Positions 42,404 through 50,886 are shown, counted from the first letter of the stretch. The stretch: 64,000 nucleotides of DNA from Bradyrhizobium cosmicum (GCF_007290395.2 NZ_CP041656.2:6598501-6662500), one strand, 5' to 3'. Notes: generated from the letters alone by a model not told the origin. A program made the numbers and translations.

Positions 42404-43210
42404 TTACGCCGCCGGCGCCTTGGGCGCGCGGTTGCGCGAGTTGCGCTGGAAGAACAGGGCCTGGCTCGCCACAGCCGACACCATCGCGGGTTGGAACGGC
42501 TTTGAGATCAGGAACGCCGGCTCGGGACGCTCGCCGGTCAGGAAGCGCTCGGGATAGGCGGTGATGAACACCACCGGCACCTCGAACGTCTTCAGCAGCT
42601 CGTTGACGGCGTCGAGGCCGGACGAGCCGTCGGCGAGCTGGATATCGGCCAGGATCAGGCCCGGACGCTTGTTCTTGGCCAGCGCCACCGCGTCGGCATG
42701 GGTGCGCGCGACGCCGACGACATTGTGACCGAGGTTCTTCACCAGGCTCTCGAGGTCCATGGCGATGAAGGTCTCATCCTCGATGATCAGCACGTCGGTG
42801 GCGATCTCGGCCGCCATCTCGCGTCCCGCGGCGTCGGCAAGCCGCCGAGTCTCGGCGACGTCGGTGCCGAGCACGTAGGCGACTTCCTCCTCCGAAAATC
42901 CCTCGAGCGAGAGCAGCAGGAACGCCTGCCGCGGCAGGGGCGTGATGTTCGAGAGCCGGCGCTCCGGCGGCATCGGCAGCGTCGCCACTTCGGCGTCGTC
43001 ATTGACCGACACCGAATTCCAGATCTGGGTGAACAGCCGGAACAGGCCAACTCGCGGCCCGTGGCTCTCGTCGAGGACTGACGGATCCCCCAGCATGGCT
43101 TCCAACATGGCTGCGACATAGGCGTCACCGGAGGCCTGGCTGCCCGTCAGGGCGCGCGCATACCGGCGCAACAACGGCAAGTGTTCAGCAACAAGCTGCG
43201 AACGGGACAT
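42404..43210 (-). CDS. phyR: PhyR, anti-anti-sigma response regulator of the general stress response
   Basis: The 268-residue protein has the PhyR architecture: an N-terminal EcfG-like sigma decoy domain (about 1-130, with PLPRQAFLLLSLEGFSEEEV as the sigma-4-like part) and a C-terminal receiver (about 138-255). Receiver marks are E144 and D145, phosphoacceptor D189 (LILADIQL), T217 and K237. When phosphorylated, the decoy domain binds NepR and frees EcfG. The start ATG (MSRSQLVAEHL) was chosen over one eight codons upstream. It is divergent from nepR-ecfG across 207 bases holding candidate EcfG promoters. Confidence 0.95.
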   Translation of the reverse strand: MSRSQLVAEHLPLLRRYARALTGSQASGDAYVAAMLEAMLGDPSVLDESHGPRVGLFRLFTQIWNSVSVNDDAEVATLPMPPERRLSNITPLPRQAFLLLSLEGFSEEEVAYVLGTDVAETRRLADAAGREMAAEIATDVLIIEDETFIAMDLESLVKNLGHNVVGVARTHADAVALAKNKRPGLILADIQLADGSSGLDAVNELLKTFEVPVVFITAYPERFLTGERPEPAFLISKPFQPAMVSAVASQALFFQRNSRNRAPKAPAA

Positions 43211-43246
43211 CCCCACTCCATTCATTCGGGCCAACCTTGAAAATCT

Positions 43247-43273
43247 GGAACTGCGAGGGGAGGCCCGGGTTCC
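43247..43273. promoter_or_regulatory. Palindromic EcfG-type promoter between phyR and nepR
   Basis: On the plus strand GGAAC-N16-GGTT, and on the minus strand GGAAC-N16-AGTT, share the same 27 bases, because the site reads GGAAC at one end and GTTCC at the other. EcfG consensus in rhizobia is close to GGAAC-N16/17-CGTT. The site could serve both divergent genes, giving positive autoregulation. A further minus-strand match GGAAC-N16-CGTC lies at 43290-43314. Neither has the full CGTT, so these are candidates. Confidence 0.5.
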
Positions 43274-43304
43274 CCTACTGGGGCTGATGACGCCCCAGAA
43301 TAAG

Positions 43305-43331
43305 AAAAGTTCCCCAGATCCGGGAACTTTT
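43305..43331. other. Perfect 10-bp inverted repeat in the phyR-nepR gap
   Basis: AAAAGTTCCC-N7-GGGAACTTTT is perfectly symmetric, with AT ends and GC core. On the plus strand it looks like a terminator or attenuator (stem then T5). Its GTTCCC / GGGAAC arms also contain the GGAAC hexamer core used by EcfG. Confidence 0.5.
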
Positions 43332-43429
43332 TGTCGAACCTGGAATTGAACTCGTCCAGGGAACGGCTCCCGGTTGAGAGAACTTCTCGATTTTACAGTT
43401 ACTTAACTCGGGGAAACGTGGAACAGGTC

Positions 43430-43663
43430 ATGAAAGATCTCAAGTCTCAAGTCAGCAAAAGCACGACCCCCGGCAAGGGAGGCCTAACTCCGGAGATTCA
43501 GTCCCGGATCGGCCATCAGCTGCGCGCCATGTACGATGACGTGGTGCGGCAGGGGGTTCCGGACCGGTTCGCGGAACTGATCAAGAAGCTCGATGCTCCG
43601 GGAGGCGCACCCCAAGTGGAAACCGACGGGGGCTCTAACGACAACAACAATGGGAGGGATTAA
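43430..43663 (+). CDS. nepR: NepR, anti-sigma factor of the general stress response
   Basis: The 77-residue protein has the NepR core IQSRIGHQLRAMYDDVVRQG (helix 1) and VPDRFAELIKKLDA (helix 2), the two helices that clasp EcfG and, in stress, PhyR. N- and C-terminal tails are short and disordered. An in-frame GTG at 43418, preceded by GGGG, would add four residues and is an equally good start. Its stop overlaps the ATG of ecfG by one base (TAATG), giving tight stoichiometry of anti-sigma and sigma. Confidence 0.9.
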   Translation: MKDLKSQVSKSTTPGKGGLTPEIQSRIGHQLRAMYDDVVRQGVPDRFAELIKKLDAPGGAPQVETDGGSNDNNNGRD

Positions 43664-44211
43664 TGCCTCTCACGGACTCCCTGCGTGACGACATCCTCGC
43701 GGCTGTGCCAAGTTTGCGCGCGTTCGCGATTTCGCTCAGCGGCAATGCGGACCGCGCCGACGATCTGGTGCAGGAAACGCTGTTGCGTGCGCTCGCCAAC
43801 ATCGACTCGTTCCAGCCCGGCTCGAACCTGCCGGCGTGGCTGTTCACGATCCTGCGCAACCTGTTCCGCTCCGACTATCGCAAGCGGCGGAGGGAGGTGG
43901 AGGACGCCGAAGGCAACTATGCCAAGACGCTGAAGACCCAGCCCTCGCAGAACGCCCATCTCGAGTTCGAGGAGTTTCGCGGCGCGCTCGAGAAGCTTCC
44001 GCAGGACCAGCGCGAAGCGCTCATCCTGGTGGGCGCCTCCGGCTTTTCCTATGAGGACGCGGCCGCGATCTGCGGCTGTGCGGTCGGCACGATCAAGAGT
44101 CGCGTCAATCGCGCGCGCTCGAAGCTCGCCGCGCTGCTCTATGTCGACGGCGCCGAAGACTTCGGGCCCGACGAGACCATTCGCGCAGTGATCGGCGGCA
44201 GCGGCGGATAG
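43663..44211 (+). CDS. ecfG: EcfG, general stress response sigma factor (ECF15)
   Basis: The 182-residue ECF sigma factor has region 2 (about 10-80, with SGNADRADDLVQETLLRALA and AWLFTILRNLFRSDYRKRRR) and region 4 (about 120-175, with LPQDQREALILVGASGFSYE and GCAVGTIKSRVNRARSKLAA). These match the EcfG (ECF15) class. It directs transcription of the general stress regulon under control of NepR and PhyR. Coupled start with nepR and a divergent phyR are the standard rhizobial arrangement. The C-terminal tail is short and acidic. Confidence 0.95.
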   Translation: MPLTDSLRDDILAAVPSLRAFAISLSGNADRADDLVQETLLRALANIDSFQPGSNLPAWLFTILRNLFRSDYRKRRREVEDAEGNYAKTLKTQPSQNAHLEFEEFRGALEKLPQDQREALILVGASGFSYEDAAAICGCAVGTIKSRVNRARSKLAALLYVDGAEDFGPDETIRAVIGGSGG

Positions 44212-44244
44212 CCGCCGGCGTCAATCGATCCGAGACCCGATGTG

Positions 44245-44270
44245 AAGGCGGCCGTCCTCGCGGCCGCCTT
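44245..44270. terminator. Bidirectional terminator between ecfG and the nitroreductase gene
   Basis: AAGGCGGCCG-TCCTCG-CGGCCGCCTT, a perfect 10-bp stem with AA/TT ends, lies 33 bases after the ecfG stop and 12 bases from the convergent gene. The T run is short on both strands. Confidence 0.7.
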
Positions 44271-44282
44271 TGCGCGTCTCGA

Positions 44283-44981
44283 TTACTCGTCCACGAACGT
44301 CGCCGTTTCAGCCACGCTCGCACGCGAAGTGCGGTAGCTGTTCACCTTGTGCGTGTTGTCGGCATAGCCGAACGAGATGCCGCAGACGATGCGGCGGTCG
44401 TCGGTCAGATTGAAGTGACGGCGGATCAGGCCGGAATGGCGCGCAATCGCCGCCTGCGGAATGGTGCCGAGTCCGAGCGCTTGCGCGGCCAGCATGAAGT
44501 TCGAGACATAGGCGCCGCAATCAATCGCGCCGTAGATGCCGAGCGGTTCATTAGTGTGAATGATCGCGACATGCGGCGCGCCGAAGAAATTGTAATTCTC
44601 CAGCGCCTGCTTGGCGTAGGCGCTTCTGTCGCCGCGGGCGATCCCGAGCGTATTATAGAGCTGAAAACCACTCTCGCGGCGGCGTTCCAGATAGACGCCA
44701 ACATACTCGCGCGGCGGAGTGAAGTCGTAATCGTCGCCCAATCCGCCCGACGCTTCCTTGTAGATCAGCTGGCGAAAGCGCTCCTTGGCTTCGCCGCTGG
44801 CGATGATGACCTGCCACGGCTGGCTGTTGCACCAGGACGCCGTGCGTTGCGCCGTCGTCAGCACATGCTCGATCGTCGCGCGGTCGACCTGCTTCGGCAG
44901 GAAAGCGCGCACGGAATAGCGCTCGTTGAGGAGCTCCTCAAGCACGCCAATGCGGTCGGTCTGGTTCACTTTTGCGTCCAT
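44283..44981 (-). CDS. Nitroreductase-family flavoprotein
   Basis: The 232-residue protein has the NTR fold: YSVRAFLPKQVDRATIEHVL near the start (FMN-binding arginines), TAQRTASWCNSQPWQVIIAS (phosphate/substrate region), and GLGTIPQAAIARHSGLIRRH near the C-terminus (FMN phosphate contacts). Such enzymes use NAD(P)H to reduce nitro-, quinone- or flavin-type substrates in the cytoplasm. Its downstream neighbour is the ecfG gene (convergent). It lies downstream of three acyl-CoA dehydrogenases on the same strand, but a hairpin repeat separates them. Substrate unknown. Confidence 0.9.
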   Translation of the reverse strand: MDAKVNQTDRIGVLEELLNERYSVRAFLPKQVDRATIEHVLTTAQRTASWCNSQPWQVIIASGEAKERFRQLIYKEASGGLGDDYDFTPPREYVGVYLERRRESGFQLYNTLGIARGDRSAYAKQALENYNFFGAPHVAIIHTNEPLGIYGAIDCGAYVSNFMLAAQALGLGTIPQAAIARHSGLIRRHFNLTDDRRIVCGISFGYADNTHKVNSYRTSRASVAETATFVDE

Positions 44982-44999
44982 GAATTAGCTCTCTTCGTA

Positions 45000-45029
45000 G
45001 GGTGGGTTCACCGAAGGCGTAACCCACCC
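45000..45029. repeat. Short GTGGGTT/AACCCAC dyad repeat
   Basis: GGGTGGGTT-N12-AACCCACCC with a central CCGAAGGCGT, separating the acyl-CoA dehydrogenase from the nitroreductase gene. This 'GGGTGGGTTAN..CCGAAGGCGTAACCCACC' unit is a well-known dispersed element of Bradyrhizobium. It would form a stable hairpin in the mRNA and could act as terminator or stabiliser. Confidence 0.65.
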
Positions 45030-45041
45030 CACAATGCCACA

Positions 45042-46286
45042 TCATCTACCCTTGGTCGGGATCTTGGTATACGGCACATCCTTGTCGACGCGAATGTCGC
45101 CGGGCAATCCCAGCACGCGCTCGGCGATGATGTTGCGCAGGATCTCATCGGTGCCGCCGGCGATGCGCATAGAAGGCGAGGACAGCAGCATCTGCTGGAA
45201 CTGGCCCTGCACCGTCTCCTCGTCCGAGCCGGTGAGGACGCCGGCCGCGCCCTGGAGGTCCATGGCGTAGGTGGCGATGTCCTGCAGCATCATGCCGGAG
45301 ACGAGCTTGCCGATGGAGTTTTCCGGTCCCGGCCGGTCGCCCTTCGACAGCGACGAGATCGCGCGGTAGCTGGTGTATTTCAACCCGCTCGACTTCACCG
45401 CCCAGCTCGCCAGCTTCGACCGCACGGCTGGATCGTCGATAGCGAGGCCGTCCTCCAGCATCAGGTTCGAGCAGAACTCGAACAACTCGGGGACGCCGGT
45501 CGCAAGACGCGCGCCGATCGACATGCGCTCGTTCATCAGCGTCGTCAGCGACACGCTCCAGCCCTCACCGACGGCCCCGAGGCGCTGGCTGTCGGGGATC
45601 ACAACATCGGTGAAATAGACCTCGTTGAACTCCTGCATGCCGTTGGCCTGCCTGATCGGCCGCACCTCGACACCGGGACTCTTCATGTCCAGGAAGAACA
45701 TGGTGAGGCCCTGGTGCTTGGGCACGTTCGGGTCGGTGCGCGCGATCAGCAGACCGTAGTCGGAATAATGCGCGCCCGAGGTCCAGATCTTCTGGCCGTT
45801 GACGACCCAATTGTCGCCCTTCTTCTCGGCACGTGTGCGCAGGCCCGCAACGTCGGAGCCGGCGGAGGGCTCGGAGAACAGCTGACACCAGATCTCCTCG
45901 CCCGAAGCGAGTTTCGGCAGATAGCGGCGTTTGGCGTCCTCGCTGCCCCAAGCCATCACGGTCGGACCGCACATGCCCTCGCCGATCTGGAACGGTTGCG
46001 TCAGCTTGCCATAGACGCCCTCCTCCTGCTGCCAGATCACCTTCTCGATCGGCGTCGCACCGCGACCGCCATATTCCTTCGGCCAGTGCAGGCAGGCCCA
46101 ACCGCCTTCGGCCTTCTTCTTCTGCCATGCCTTGCCGACCTCGACCATGTCGTGATGGGCGAGCCGGATGCGGCCGAGCGAGGATTTTGACAGCTCGGCC
46201 TCAAGCTCCTTCGGAGCGTTGGCCTCGACCCATTTGCGCGCGGTGGCGCGGAATGCGGCTTCCTGCGGGGTATCGTCGAAATTCAT
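45042..46286 (-). CDS. Acyl-CoA dehydrogenase, copy 1 (tandem paralogue)
   Basis: The 414-residue flavoenzyme belongs to the acyl-CoA dehydrogenase family that oxidises acyl-CoA to enoyl-CoA with electrons to ETF. Visible marks are CLHWPKEYGGRGATPIEKVI (N-terminal helical domain), LFSEPSAGSDVAGLRTRAEK (FAD/substrate beta domain), and GGTDEILRNIIAERVLGLPG (C-terminal FAD-binding helix segment). It ends the run of genes and lies nine bases after the stop of a 414-residue paralogue with the same domain strings, so it arose by tandem duplication. Chain length preference is not predictable. Confidence 0.93.
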   Translation of the reverse strand: MNFDDTPQEAAFRATARKWVEANAPKELEAELSKSSLGRIRLAHHDMVEVGKAWQKKKAEGGWACLHWPKEYGGRGATPIEKVIWQQEEGVYGKLTQPFQIGEGMCGPTVMAWGSEDAKRRYLPKLASGEEIWCQLFSEPSAGSDVAGLRTRAEKKGDNWVVNGQKIWTSGAHYSDYGLLIARTDPNVPKHQGLTMFFLDMKSPGVEVRPIRQANGMQEFNEVYFTDVVIPDSQRLGAVGEGWSVSLTTLMNERMSIGARLATGVPELFEFCSNLMLEDGLAIDDPAVRSKLASWAVKSSGLKYTSYRAISSLSKGDRPGPENSIGKLVSGMMLQDIATYAMDLQGAAGVLTGSDEETVQGQFQQMLLSSPSMRIAGGTDEILRNIIAERVLGLPGDIRVDKDVPYTKIPTKGR

Positions 46287-46295
46287 GGCGAACCT

Positions 46296-47540
46296 CTACC
46301 CTCTTCCCTTGGTCGGGATCTTGTTGAACGGCACGTCCTTGTCGACACGGATGTCACCGGGCAGACCAAGCACCCGCTCGGCGATGATGTTGCGCATGAT
46401 CTCGTCGGTGCCGCCTTCGACGCGGGTGCCCGGCGCGCGCAACAGCATCGCCTGGAAACGGCCGGCGAGTTCGGCATCCTCGCCGCTGATCACGCCGCTC
46501 GCGCCCTGCAAGTCGAGTGCGTAGGTCGCGACGTCCTGGATCATCGAGCCCGCGACCAGCTTGCCGATGGAGTTTTCCGGGCCTGGCCGCTCACCCTTGG
46601 ACAGCGCCGAGATCGCGCGCATGCTGGTGTATTTCAGCCCGCTCGCCTTCACCGCCCAGTTCGCCAGCTTCGAGCGCACCGCGCGATCCTCGATCGCCGG
46701 ACCATCATCCAGCATCAGGCTGGAGCAATATTCGAAGAGCTCCGGGAAACCGGTCGAGACGGCCGCGCCGATCGCGCTGCGCTCGTTCATCAGCGTGGTC
46801 AGCGAGACGTTCCAGCCGTCGCCGACCTCGCCGAGGCGCTGGTGGTCGGGAATGCGGACATTGGTGAAATAGACCTCGTTGAAATCGGAGGCGCCGCTCG
46901 CCTGCTTGATCGGCCGCACCTCGACGCCGGGACTCTTCATGTCCAGGAAGAACATGGTGAGGCCCTTGTGCTTGGGCACGGTCGGATCGGTGCGGGTGAG
47001 CAAAATACCGTAGTCGGAGTAATGCGCGCCCGACGTCCAGATCTTCTGGCCGTTGATGATCCAGTCGTCGCCGTCCTTCTCGGCGCGCGTGCGCAGGCCC
47101 GCGACGTCGGAGCCGCCGGCAGGTTCGGAGAACAGCTGGCACCAGACCTTTTCGCCGGAGGCGAGTGGCGGCAGATAGGTGCGCTTATGCTCCTCGCGCG
47201 CGAACGCCATCATGGTCGGCCCGCACATGCCGTGGCCGATGATGAACATGCGCGACAGCTGGCCGAACGGCCCCTCTTCCTGTTGCCAGATCACGCGCTC
47301 GATCGGCGACGAGCCGCGGCCGCCATACTCCTTCGGCCAGTGCAGGCAGGCCCAGCCGGCGTCGGCCTTCTTCTTCTGCCAGGCCTTTGCGACCTCGAGA
47401 ATATTGCCGTTCTTGAGCACGGTGCGGCCTAGCGAGGATTTGCGCAGATCGTCCTCGTATTGTTTGGGCGCGTTGGCGCCGATCCAGGCGCGCGCGGTGG
47501 CGCGAAATTCGGCTTCCTGCGGGGTGTCGTCGAAGTTCAT
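46296..47540 (-). CDS. Acyl-CoA dehydrogenase, copy 2 (tandem paralogue)
   Basis: It has 414 residues, the same as its downstream neighbour. Shared strings are MNFDDTPQEA, CLHWPKEYGGRG and LFSEPAGGSDVAGLRTRAEK, with GGTDEIMRNIIAERVLGLPG near the end. Divergence is spread throughout (for example KPSLGRTVLKNGNILEVAKA-like against the other copy's SSLGRIRLAHHDMVEVGKA), so the two may use different acyl chains or form a heteromeric complex. Both preserve the Thr-Asp-Glu-Ile region thought to place the flavin. It is separated from the third dehydrogenase by a dyad repeat. Confidence 0.93.
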   Translation of the reverse strand: MNFDDTPQEAEFRATARAWIGANAPKQYEDDLRKSSLGRTVLKNGNILEVAKAWQKKKADAGWACLHWPKEYGGRGSSPIERVIWQQEEGPFGQLSRMFIIGHGMCGPTMMAFAREEHKRTYLPPLASGEKVWCQLFSEPAGGSDVAGLRTRAEKDGDDWIINGQKIWTSGAHYSDYGILLTRTDPTVPKHKGLTMFFLDMKSPGVEVRPIKQASGASDFNEVYFTNVRIPDHQRLGEVGDGWNVSLTTLMNERSAIGAAVSTGFPELFEYCSSLMLDDGPAIEDRAVRSKLANWAVKASGLKYTSMRAISALSKGERPGPENSIGKLVAGSMIQDVATYALDLQGASGVISGEDAELAGRFQAMLLRAPGTRVEGGTDEIMRNIIAERVLGLPGDIRVDKDVPFNKIPTKGRG

Positions 47541-47556
47541 GGCTCATCTCTCTGTT

Positions 47557-47671
47557 TCGTTCCCCGGACGCTGCGCAGCACGAAGTGGTGCGCTGCAGAT
47601 CCGGGGCCCATTGCGGCCCTGGGTCCCGGCTCTGCGAAGCGGCATTGCATGCCGCGTCGCGTCCGGGACAC
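47557..47671. repeat. Dyad repeat, family F, inside the acyl-CoA operon
   Basis: TTCGTTCCCCGGACGCTGCG at one end and GCGTCGCGTCCGGGACACCA at the other, with CAGATCCGGGGCCCATTGCG between, give several complementary segments. This class (GTCCCGGATC...GCCGCGTCCGGGAC) is common between Bradyrhizobium genes. It sits between two dehydrogenase genes of one operon. Confidence 0.6.
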
Positions 47672-47680
47672 CAATAGCGA

Positions 47681-48808
47681 CTACGCCGCGTTCTTCTTGC
47701 GCATGCGGTCGATCAACTGGTCTTCCCAATAAGTGAGGCTACCGAGCCCGAGCGCCATGGCGTTGGCGCGGCGGTAATACATGTGGCAGTCGAATTCCCA
47801 GGTGAAACCCATGCCGCCGTGAACCTGGATGTTGTTCTTCGCACAATGCTGGAACGCCTGGGTGGCGCTGATGCGCGCGGCCGCGGCCGCTTCAGGCAGT
47901 TCGGCGGCGTTGGTCGAAAGCGCCCAGGCCCCGTAATAGCTGTTGGAGCGGGCCAGCGTCGCCGACACATACATGTCGGCGAGCATGTGCTTGACCGCCT
48001 GGAACGAGCCGATCTGGCGGCCGAACGCGATGCGGTCGAGCGCGTAGTCGCGGCCCATCTCCAGCGCGCGGTCGGAGCCGCCGACCTGCTCAAAGGCGCA
48101 CAGCACGGCCGCGCGGTCGAGCACCTGGGTAAGGATGCTCCAGCCTTCGCCGGCGGTGCCCAGCGGCTCCGCCTTGCAGTTCGTGAAGGCGATCTCGGCC
48201 TGTCCGCGTGTCGGATCGAGGTTGGTGAGACTCTTCACCTCGACGCCGCCGGCTTTGAGATCGACCAGGAACAGCGAGATATCGCCGTCGCGACCGCTCG
48301 ATCCCGTGCGCGCAGCAACCACCGCGAAATCGGCAATCGCGCCATCGGCCACCGGCTTCTTGACGCCGTTGAGCACACCATTTGCAGCCGTCAGCTTGAT
48401 GGCCTTCGGCGACGGATTGCCCTTGCCCTCGAACAGCGCCAGCGTGCCGATCGCTTCGCCCGAGGCAATCGCCGGCAGCCATTTCTTCTTCTGCGCGTCG
48501 CTGCCCGCGATCAGCAGCGCTTCGGCGGCAAGGTACACGGTCGAGGAGAACGGCACCGGCGCATTGGCGCGGCCCATTTCCTCGGCGATGACGCACAGCT
48601 CGAGATGACCGGCACCGGCGCCGCCGAATTCCTCGGGGATTGCGACGCCGAGAAAGCCCATCTCGGCAAGGCCCTTCCACAACTCCTTGTCGTAGGGCGC
48701 CTTGCCGTCGAGCACGACGCGCACGGCCTTGGGCGAGCATTTTTCGGTGAGGAATTTGCGCGCCTGATCGCGGAGCTGTTTCTGGTCGTCGGAGAAATCA
48801 AAGTTCAT
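47681..48808 (-). CDS. Acyl-CoA dehydrogenase, third and divergent copy
   Basis: The 375-residue protein is shorter than the two 414-residue copies and only distantly similar. It has EEFGGAGAGHLELCVIAEEM near 60-79, the FAD region GEGWSILTQVLDRAAVLCAF, and QAFQHCAKNNIQVHGGMGFT with a C-terminal YYRRANAMALG. This matches the short-chain/IVD-like ACAD subgroup often found beside feruloyl-CoA or cyclohexane-carboxyl-CoA genes. It carries its own start 162 bases downstream of the ligase gene, across a family A repeat. Substrate unknown. Confidence 0.92.
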   Translation of the reverse strand: MNFDFSDDQKQLRDQARKFLTEKCSPKAVRVVLDGKAPYDKELWKGLAEMGFLGVAIPEEFGGAGAGHLELCVIAEEMGRANAPVPFSSTVYLAAEALLIAGSDAQKKKWLPAIASGEAIGTLALFEGKGNPSPKAIKLTAANGVLNGVKKPVADGAIADFAVVAARTGSSGRDGDISLFLVDLKAGGVEVKSLTNLDPTRGQAEIAFTNCKAEPLGTAGEGWSILTQVLDRAAVLCAFEQVGGSDRALEMGRDYALDRIAFGRQIGSFQAVKHMLADMYVSATLARSNSYYGAWALSTNAAELPEAAAAARISATQAFQHCAKNNIQVHGGMGFTWEFDCHMYYRRANAMALGLGSLTYWEDQLIDRMRKKNAA

Positions 48809-48848
48809 GGCGGGCTACCTCTTATTGTCTGTCGCGTGTATTGATGCC

Positions 48849-48950
48849 GTCATTCCGGGGCGCCGCGGAGCGGCGAGCCCGGAATCCATTTCTCCAGGCG
48901 TATGCGGCCCGATGGATTCCGGGCTCGCGCTGCGCGCGCCCCGGAATGAC
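48849..48950. repeat. Family A dyad repeat, copy 4
   Basis: GTCATTCCGGGGCGCCGCGG to GCGCGCGCCCCGGAATGAC with the pair CCCGGAATCCATT / GATGGATTCCGGG. It lies between the dehydrogenase and the ligase, inside the presumed operon. Confidence 0.85.
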
Positions 48951-48970
48951 GAGGTGAGAGGGGTGTATTC

Positions 48971-50842
48971 TCATCGCAGCACGATCACGTCCTGGTCCGG
49001 CTTGTCCGCATAGAGCCGCGCCACCAGCGCGGCGCGGCGCTCGAGGCCGGCGCGCTGGTTGATGTAGCCCTTGTCAGTGAGCTCGTTGCCGTCGATCGAG
49101 GGCGGCTCGGCCATCAGCATGGCGCGGGCGATGATGCGGCTGCTGGCGCCTTCGCACTCCCTGTTATGTGTCTCCAGGCCTCGTCTGAAGCAGGCGACCA
49201 CCTCGGGATGCTTCACGGCATCCTCGAAGCTCAAATCGGGATTGCCGGCGAGTTGGCGGCAGGCGTGCAGGTTCGGCCAGGCCAGCAGGCCGATGAAGGC
49301 GCGATCCTGCCCCGCGACCAACGCGTCATGCACGACGGGCGTCGCGGCCGCGATCGCGTCGGTGCGGAGCGAGCCAACATGCACGAAGGTGCCGGTGGTG
49401 AGCTTGAAGTCTTCCACGACCCGGCCGGCGAAGATGATGCCCTTCACCGGATCGGAATCGTCGACGAAAATGCCGGCGTCGCCGATGCAGTAAAAGCCCT
49501 CCTCGTCGAACATCTTCTTCGTCAGATCCGGCTGGCCGAAATAGCCGGGCGTGACATTGACGCCGCGCAGGCGCAGCTCGTATTTCGAGCCGCACGGCAC
49601 CATCTTCAACTCGACGCCGGGAAACGGCAGACCGATCAGGCCGACACGCTCGGTGTCCCAATAGGTGCCGGTCGACGTCGGCGCCGTCTCGGTCGAGCCC
49701 CAGCCGGTGTAGAACACGATGCGCTCGCCTGTCGTCTTCACCGCGAGGGCCTGCATGCGTTCGTAGAGATCGTCGGGCAGCCGCGCGCCACCATAGGCCA
49801 TGATCGACAGGTTCTTGAAGAAGGAGCGGCACAGCGCGTCGTCCTTCTCCATCGCAGCCGCGAGCGCGGCGTAGCCGGCGGGCACGTTGGCGTAATAGGT
49901 CGGCGATATCTCGCGGAGGTTTTTCAGCGTCTCATCGAACTGACCCGGCATCGGGCGACCATCGTCGATATAGAGCGTGCCGCCATCGACCAGGATTGGA
50001 TGGAACGCCGCGTTGCCGCCCATGGTGTGGTTCCATGGCATCCAGTCGAGCATCGTCGCGATCGGTCCGTCGGGCGAGCGCGGCCGCACCTGCATCATCA
50101 TCGCCGCATTGGCGCACATCATCTCCTGCGTGTTGATGACGGCCTTGGGCATGCCGGTCGAGCCGGAGGTGAACAGCAGCTTGCCAACAGTCTGCGGCGT
50201 GATCTTCGCGATCGACGCCTCGACATCAGCAGTAACGGGCGTTGCCGCGAGTTCGGCAAAGCCGACGCTCTTGATGCCGTCGCAGGGACGTACGACGTGC
50301 ACGACGGTGACACCGGTGAGATCGAGCGCCTTCAGCGCCTTTTCGAAGATCTGACCGTCCTGCACCATCACCACGGCCGGCTTGATCAGGTCGAACAGGT
50401 ACTTCAGCTTGACGTGATCGTGGCTCATCAACGAATAGGCCGGCGACACCGGTGCGGCCGGAGAGCGCGCCTGCATCGCCGCCTGCGTCATCAGCGCGTG
50501 CTCGATCGAATTGCCGGAGAGAATCGTGACCGGACGACCGTCGAGCCTGAGATTGAGCAGCGCCTGCGTCAGCGCATCGACGGTGCGCTTGGCTTCGCCA
50601 TAGGACACCTTGCGCCATTCGCGGCTCGGCCCGCCGCGCTGTGCCAGCCAGGTGCGCTCAGGCGCTTGCCTCGCCCATTTCGCGAGCGAGGCCGGAAGAT
50701 GCTTCTCGTAAGCCTGCAGCGGAATGCGCGACTTCAGCAGCACCGTGCCGTCGGCGCGCCGCTCGACATCGATGTCGCGCTTAAGCCACTCCACCTTGCG
50801 AAAGGCGGGCTTAGTCATCACCGCCGCCGCGCTTCCACTCAT
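48971..50842 (-). CDS. fcs: Feruloyl-CoA-synthetase-like AMP-forming ligase
   Basis: The 623-residue ANL ligase shows KLLFTSGSTGMPKAVINTQE (P-loop), GWGSTETAPTSTGTYWDTER, and GRVVEDFKLTTGTFVHVGSL. These sequences and the extra N-terminal domain are typical of feruloyl-CoA synthase family members that activate ferulate, coumarate or related hydroxycinnamates with CoA and ATP. With crotonase, SDR and dehydrogenases nearby it could start beta-oxidative breakdown of an aromatic or fatty acid. The actual acid is not determined here. It lies 44 bases after the crotonase. Confidence 0.85.
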   Translation of the reverse strand: MSGSAAAVMTKPAFRKVEWLKRDIDVERRADGTVLLKSRIPLQAYEKHLPASLAKWARQAPERTWLAQRGGPSREWRKVSYGEAKRTVDALTQALLNLRLDGRPVTILSGNSIEHALMTQAAMQARSPAAPVSPAYSLMSHDHVKLKYLFDLIKPAVVMVQDGQIFEKALKALDLTGVTVVHVVRPCDGIKSVGFAELAATPVTADVEASIAKITPQTVGKLLFTSGSTGMPKAVINTQEMMCANAAMMMQVRPRSPDGPIATMLDWMPWNHTMGGNAAFHPILVDGGTLYIDDGRPMPGQFDETLKNLREISPTYYANVPAGYAALAAAMEKDDALCRSFFKNLSIMAYGGARLPDDLYERMQALAVKTTGERIVFYTGWGSTETAPTSTGTYWDTERVGLIGLPFPGVELKMVPCGSKYELRLRGVNVTPGYFGQPDLTKKMFDEEGFYCIGDAGIFVDDSDPVKGIIFAGRVVEDFKLTTGTFVHVGSLRTDAIAAATPVVHDALVAGQDRAFIGLLAWPNLHACRQLAGNPDLSFEDAVKHPEVVACFRRGLETHNRECEGASSRIIARAMLMAEPPSIDGNELTDKGYINQRAGLERRAALVARLYADKPDQDVIVLR

Positions 50843-50886
50843 TTTGCGTCTCCCGGAATTACTGTCCTTTGCGGATCTTTGTCACT

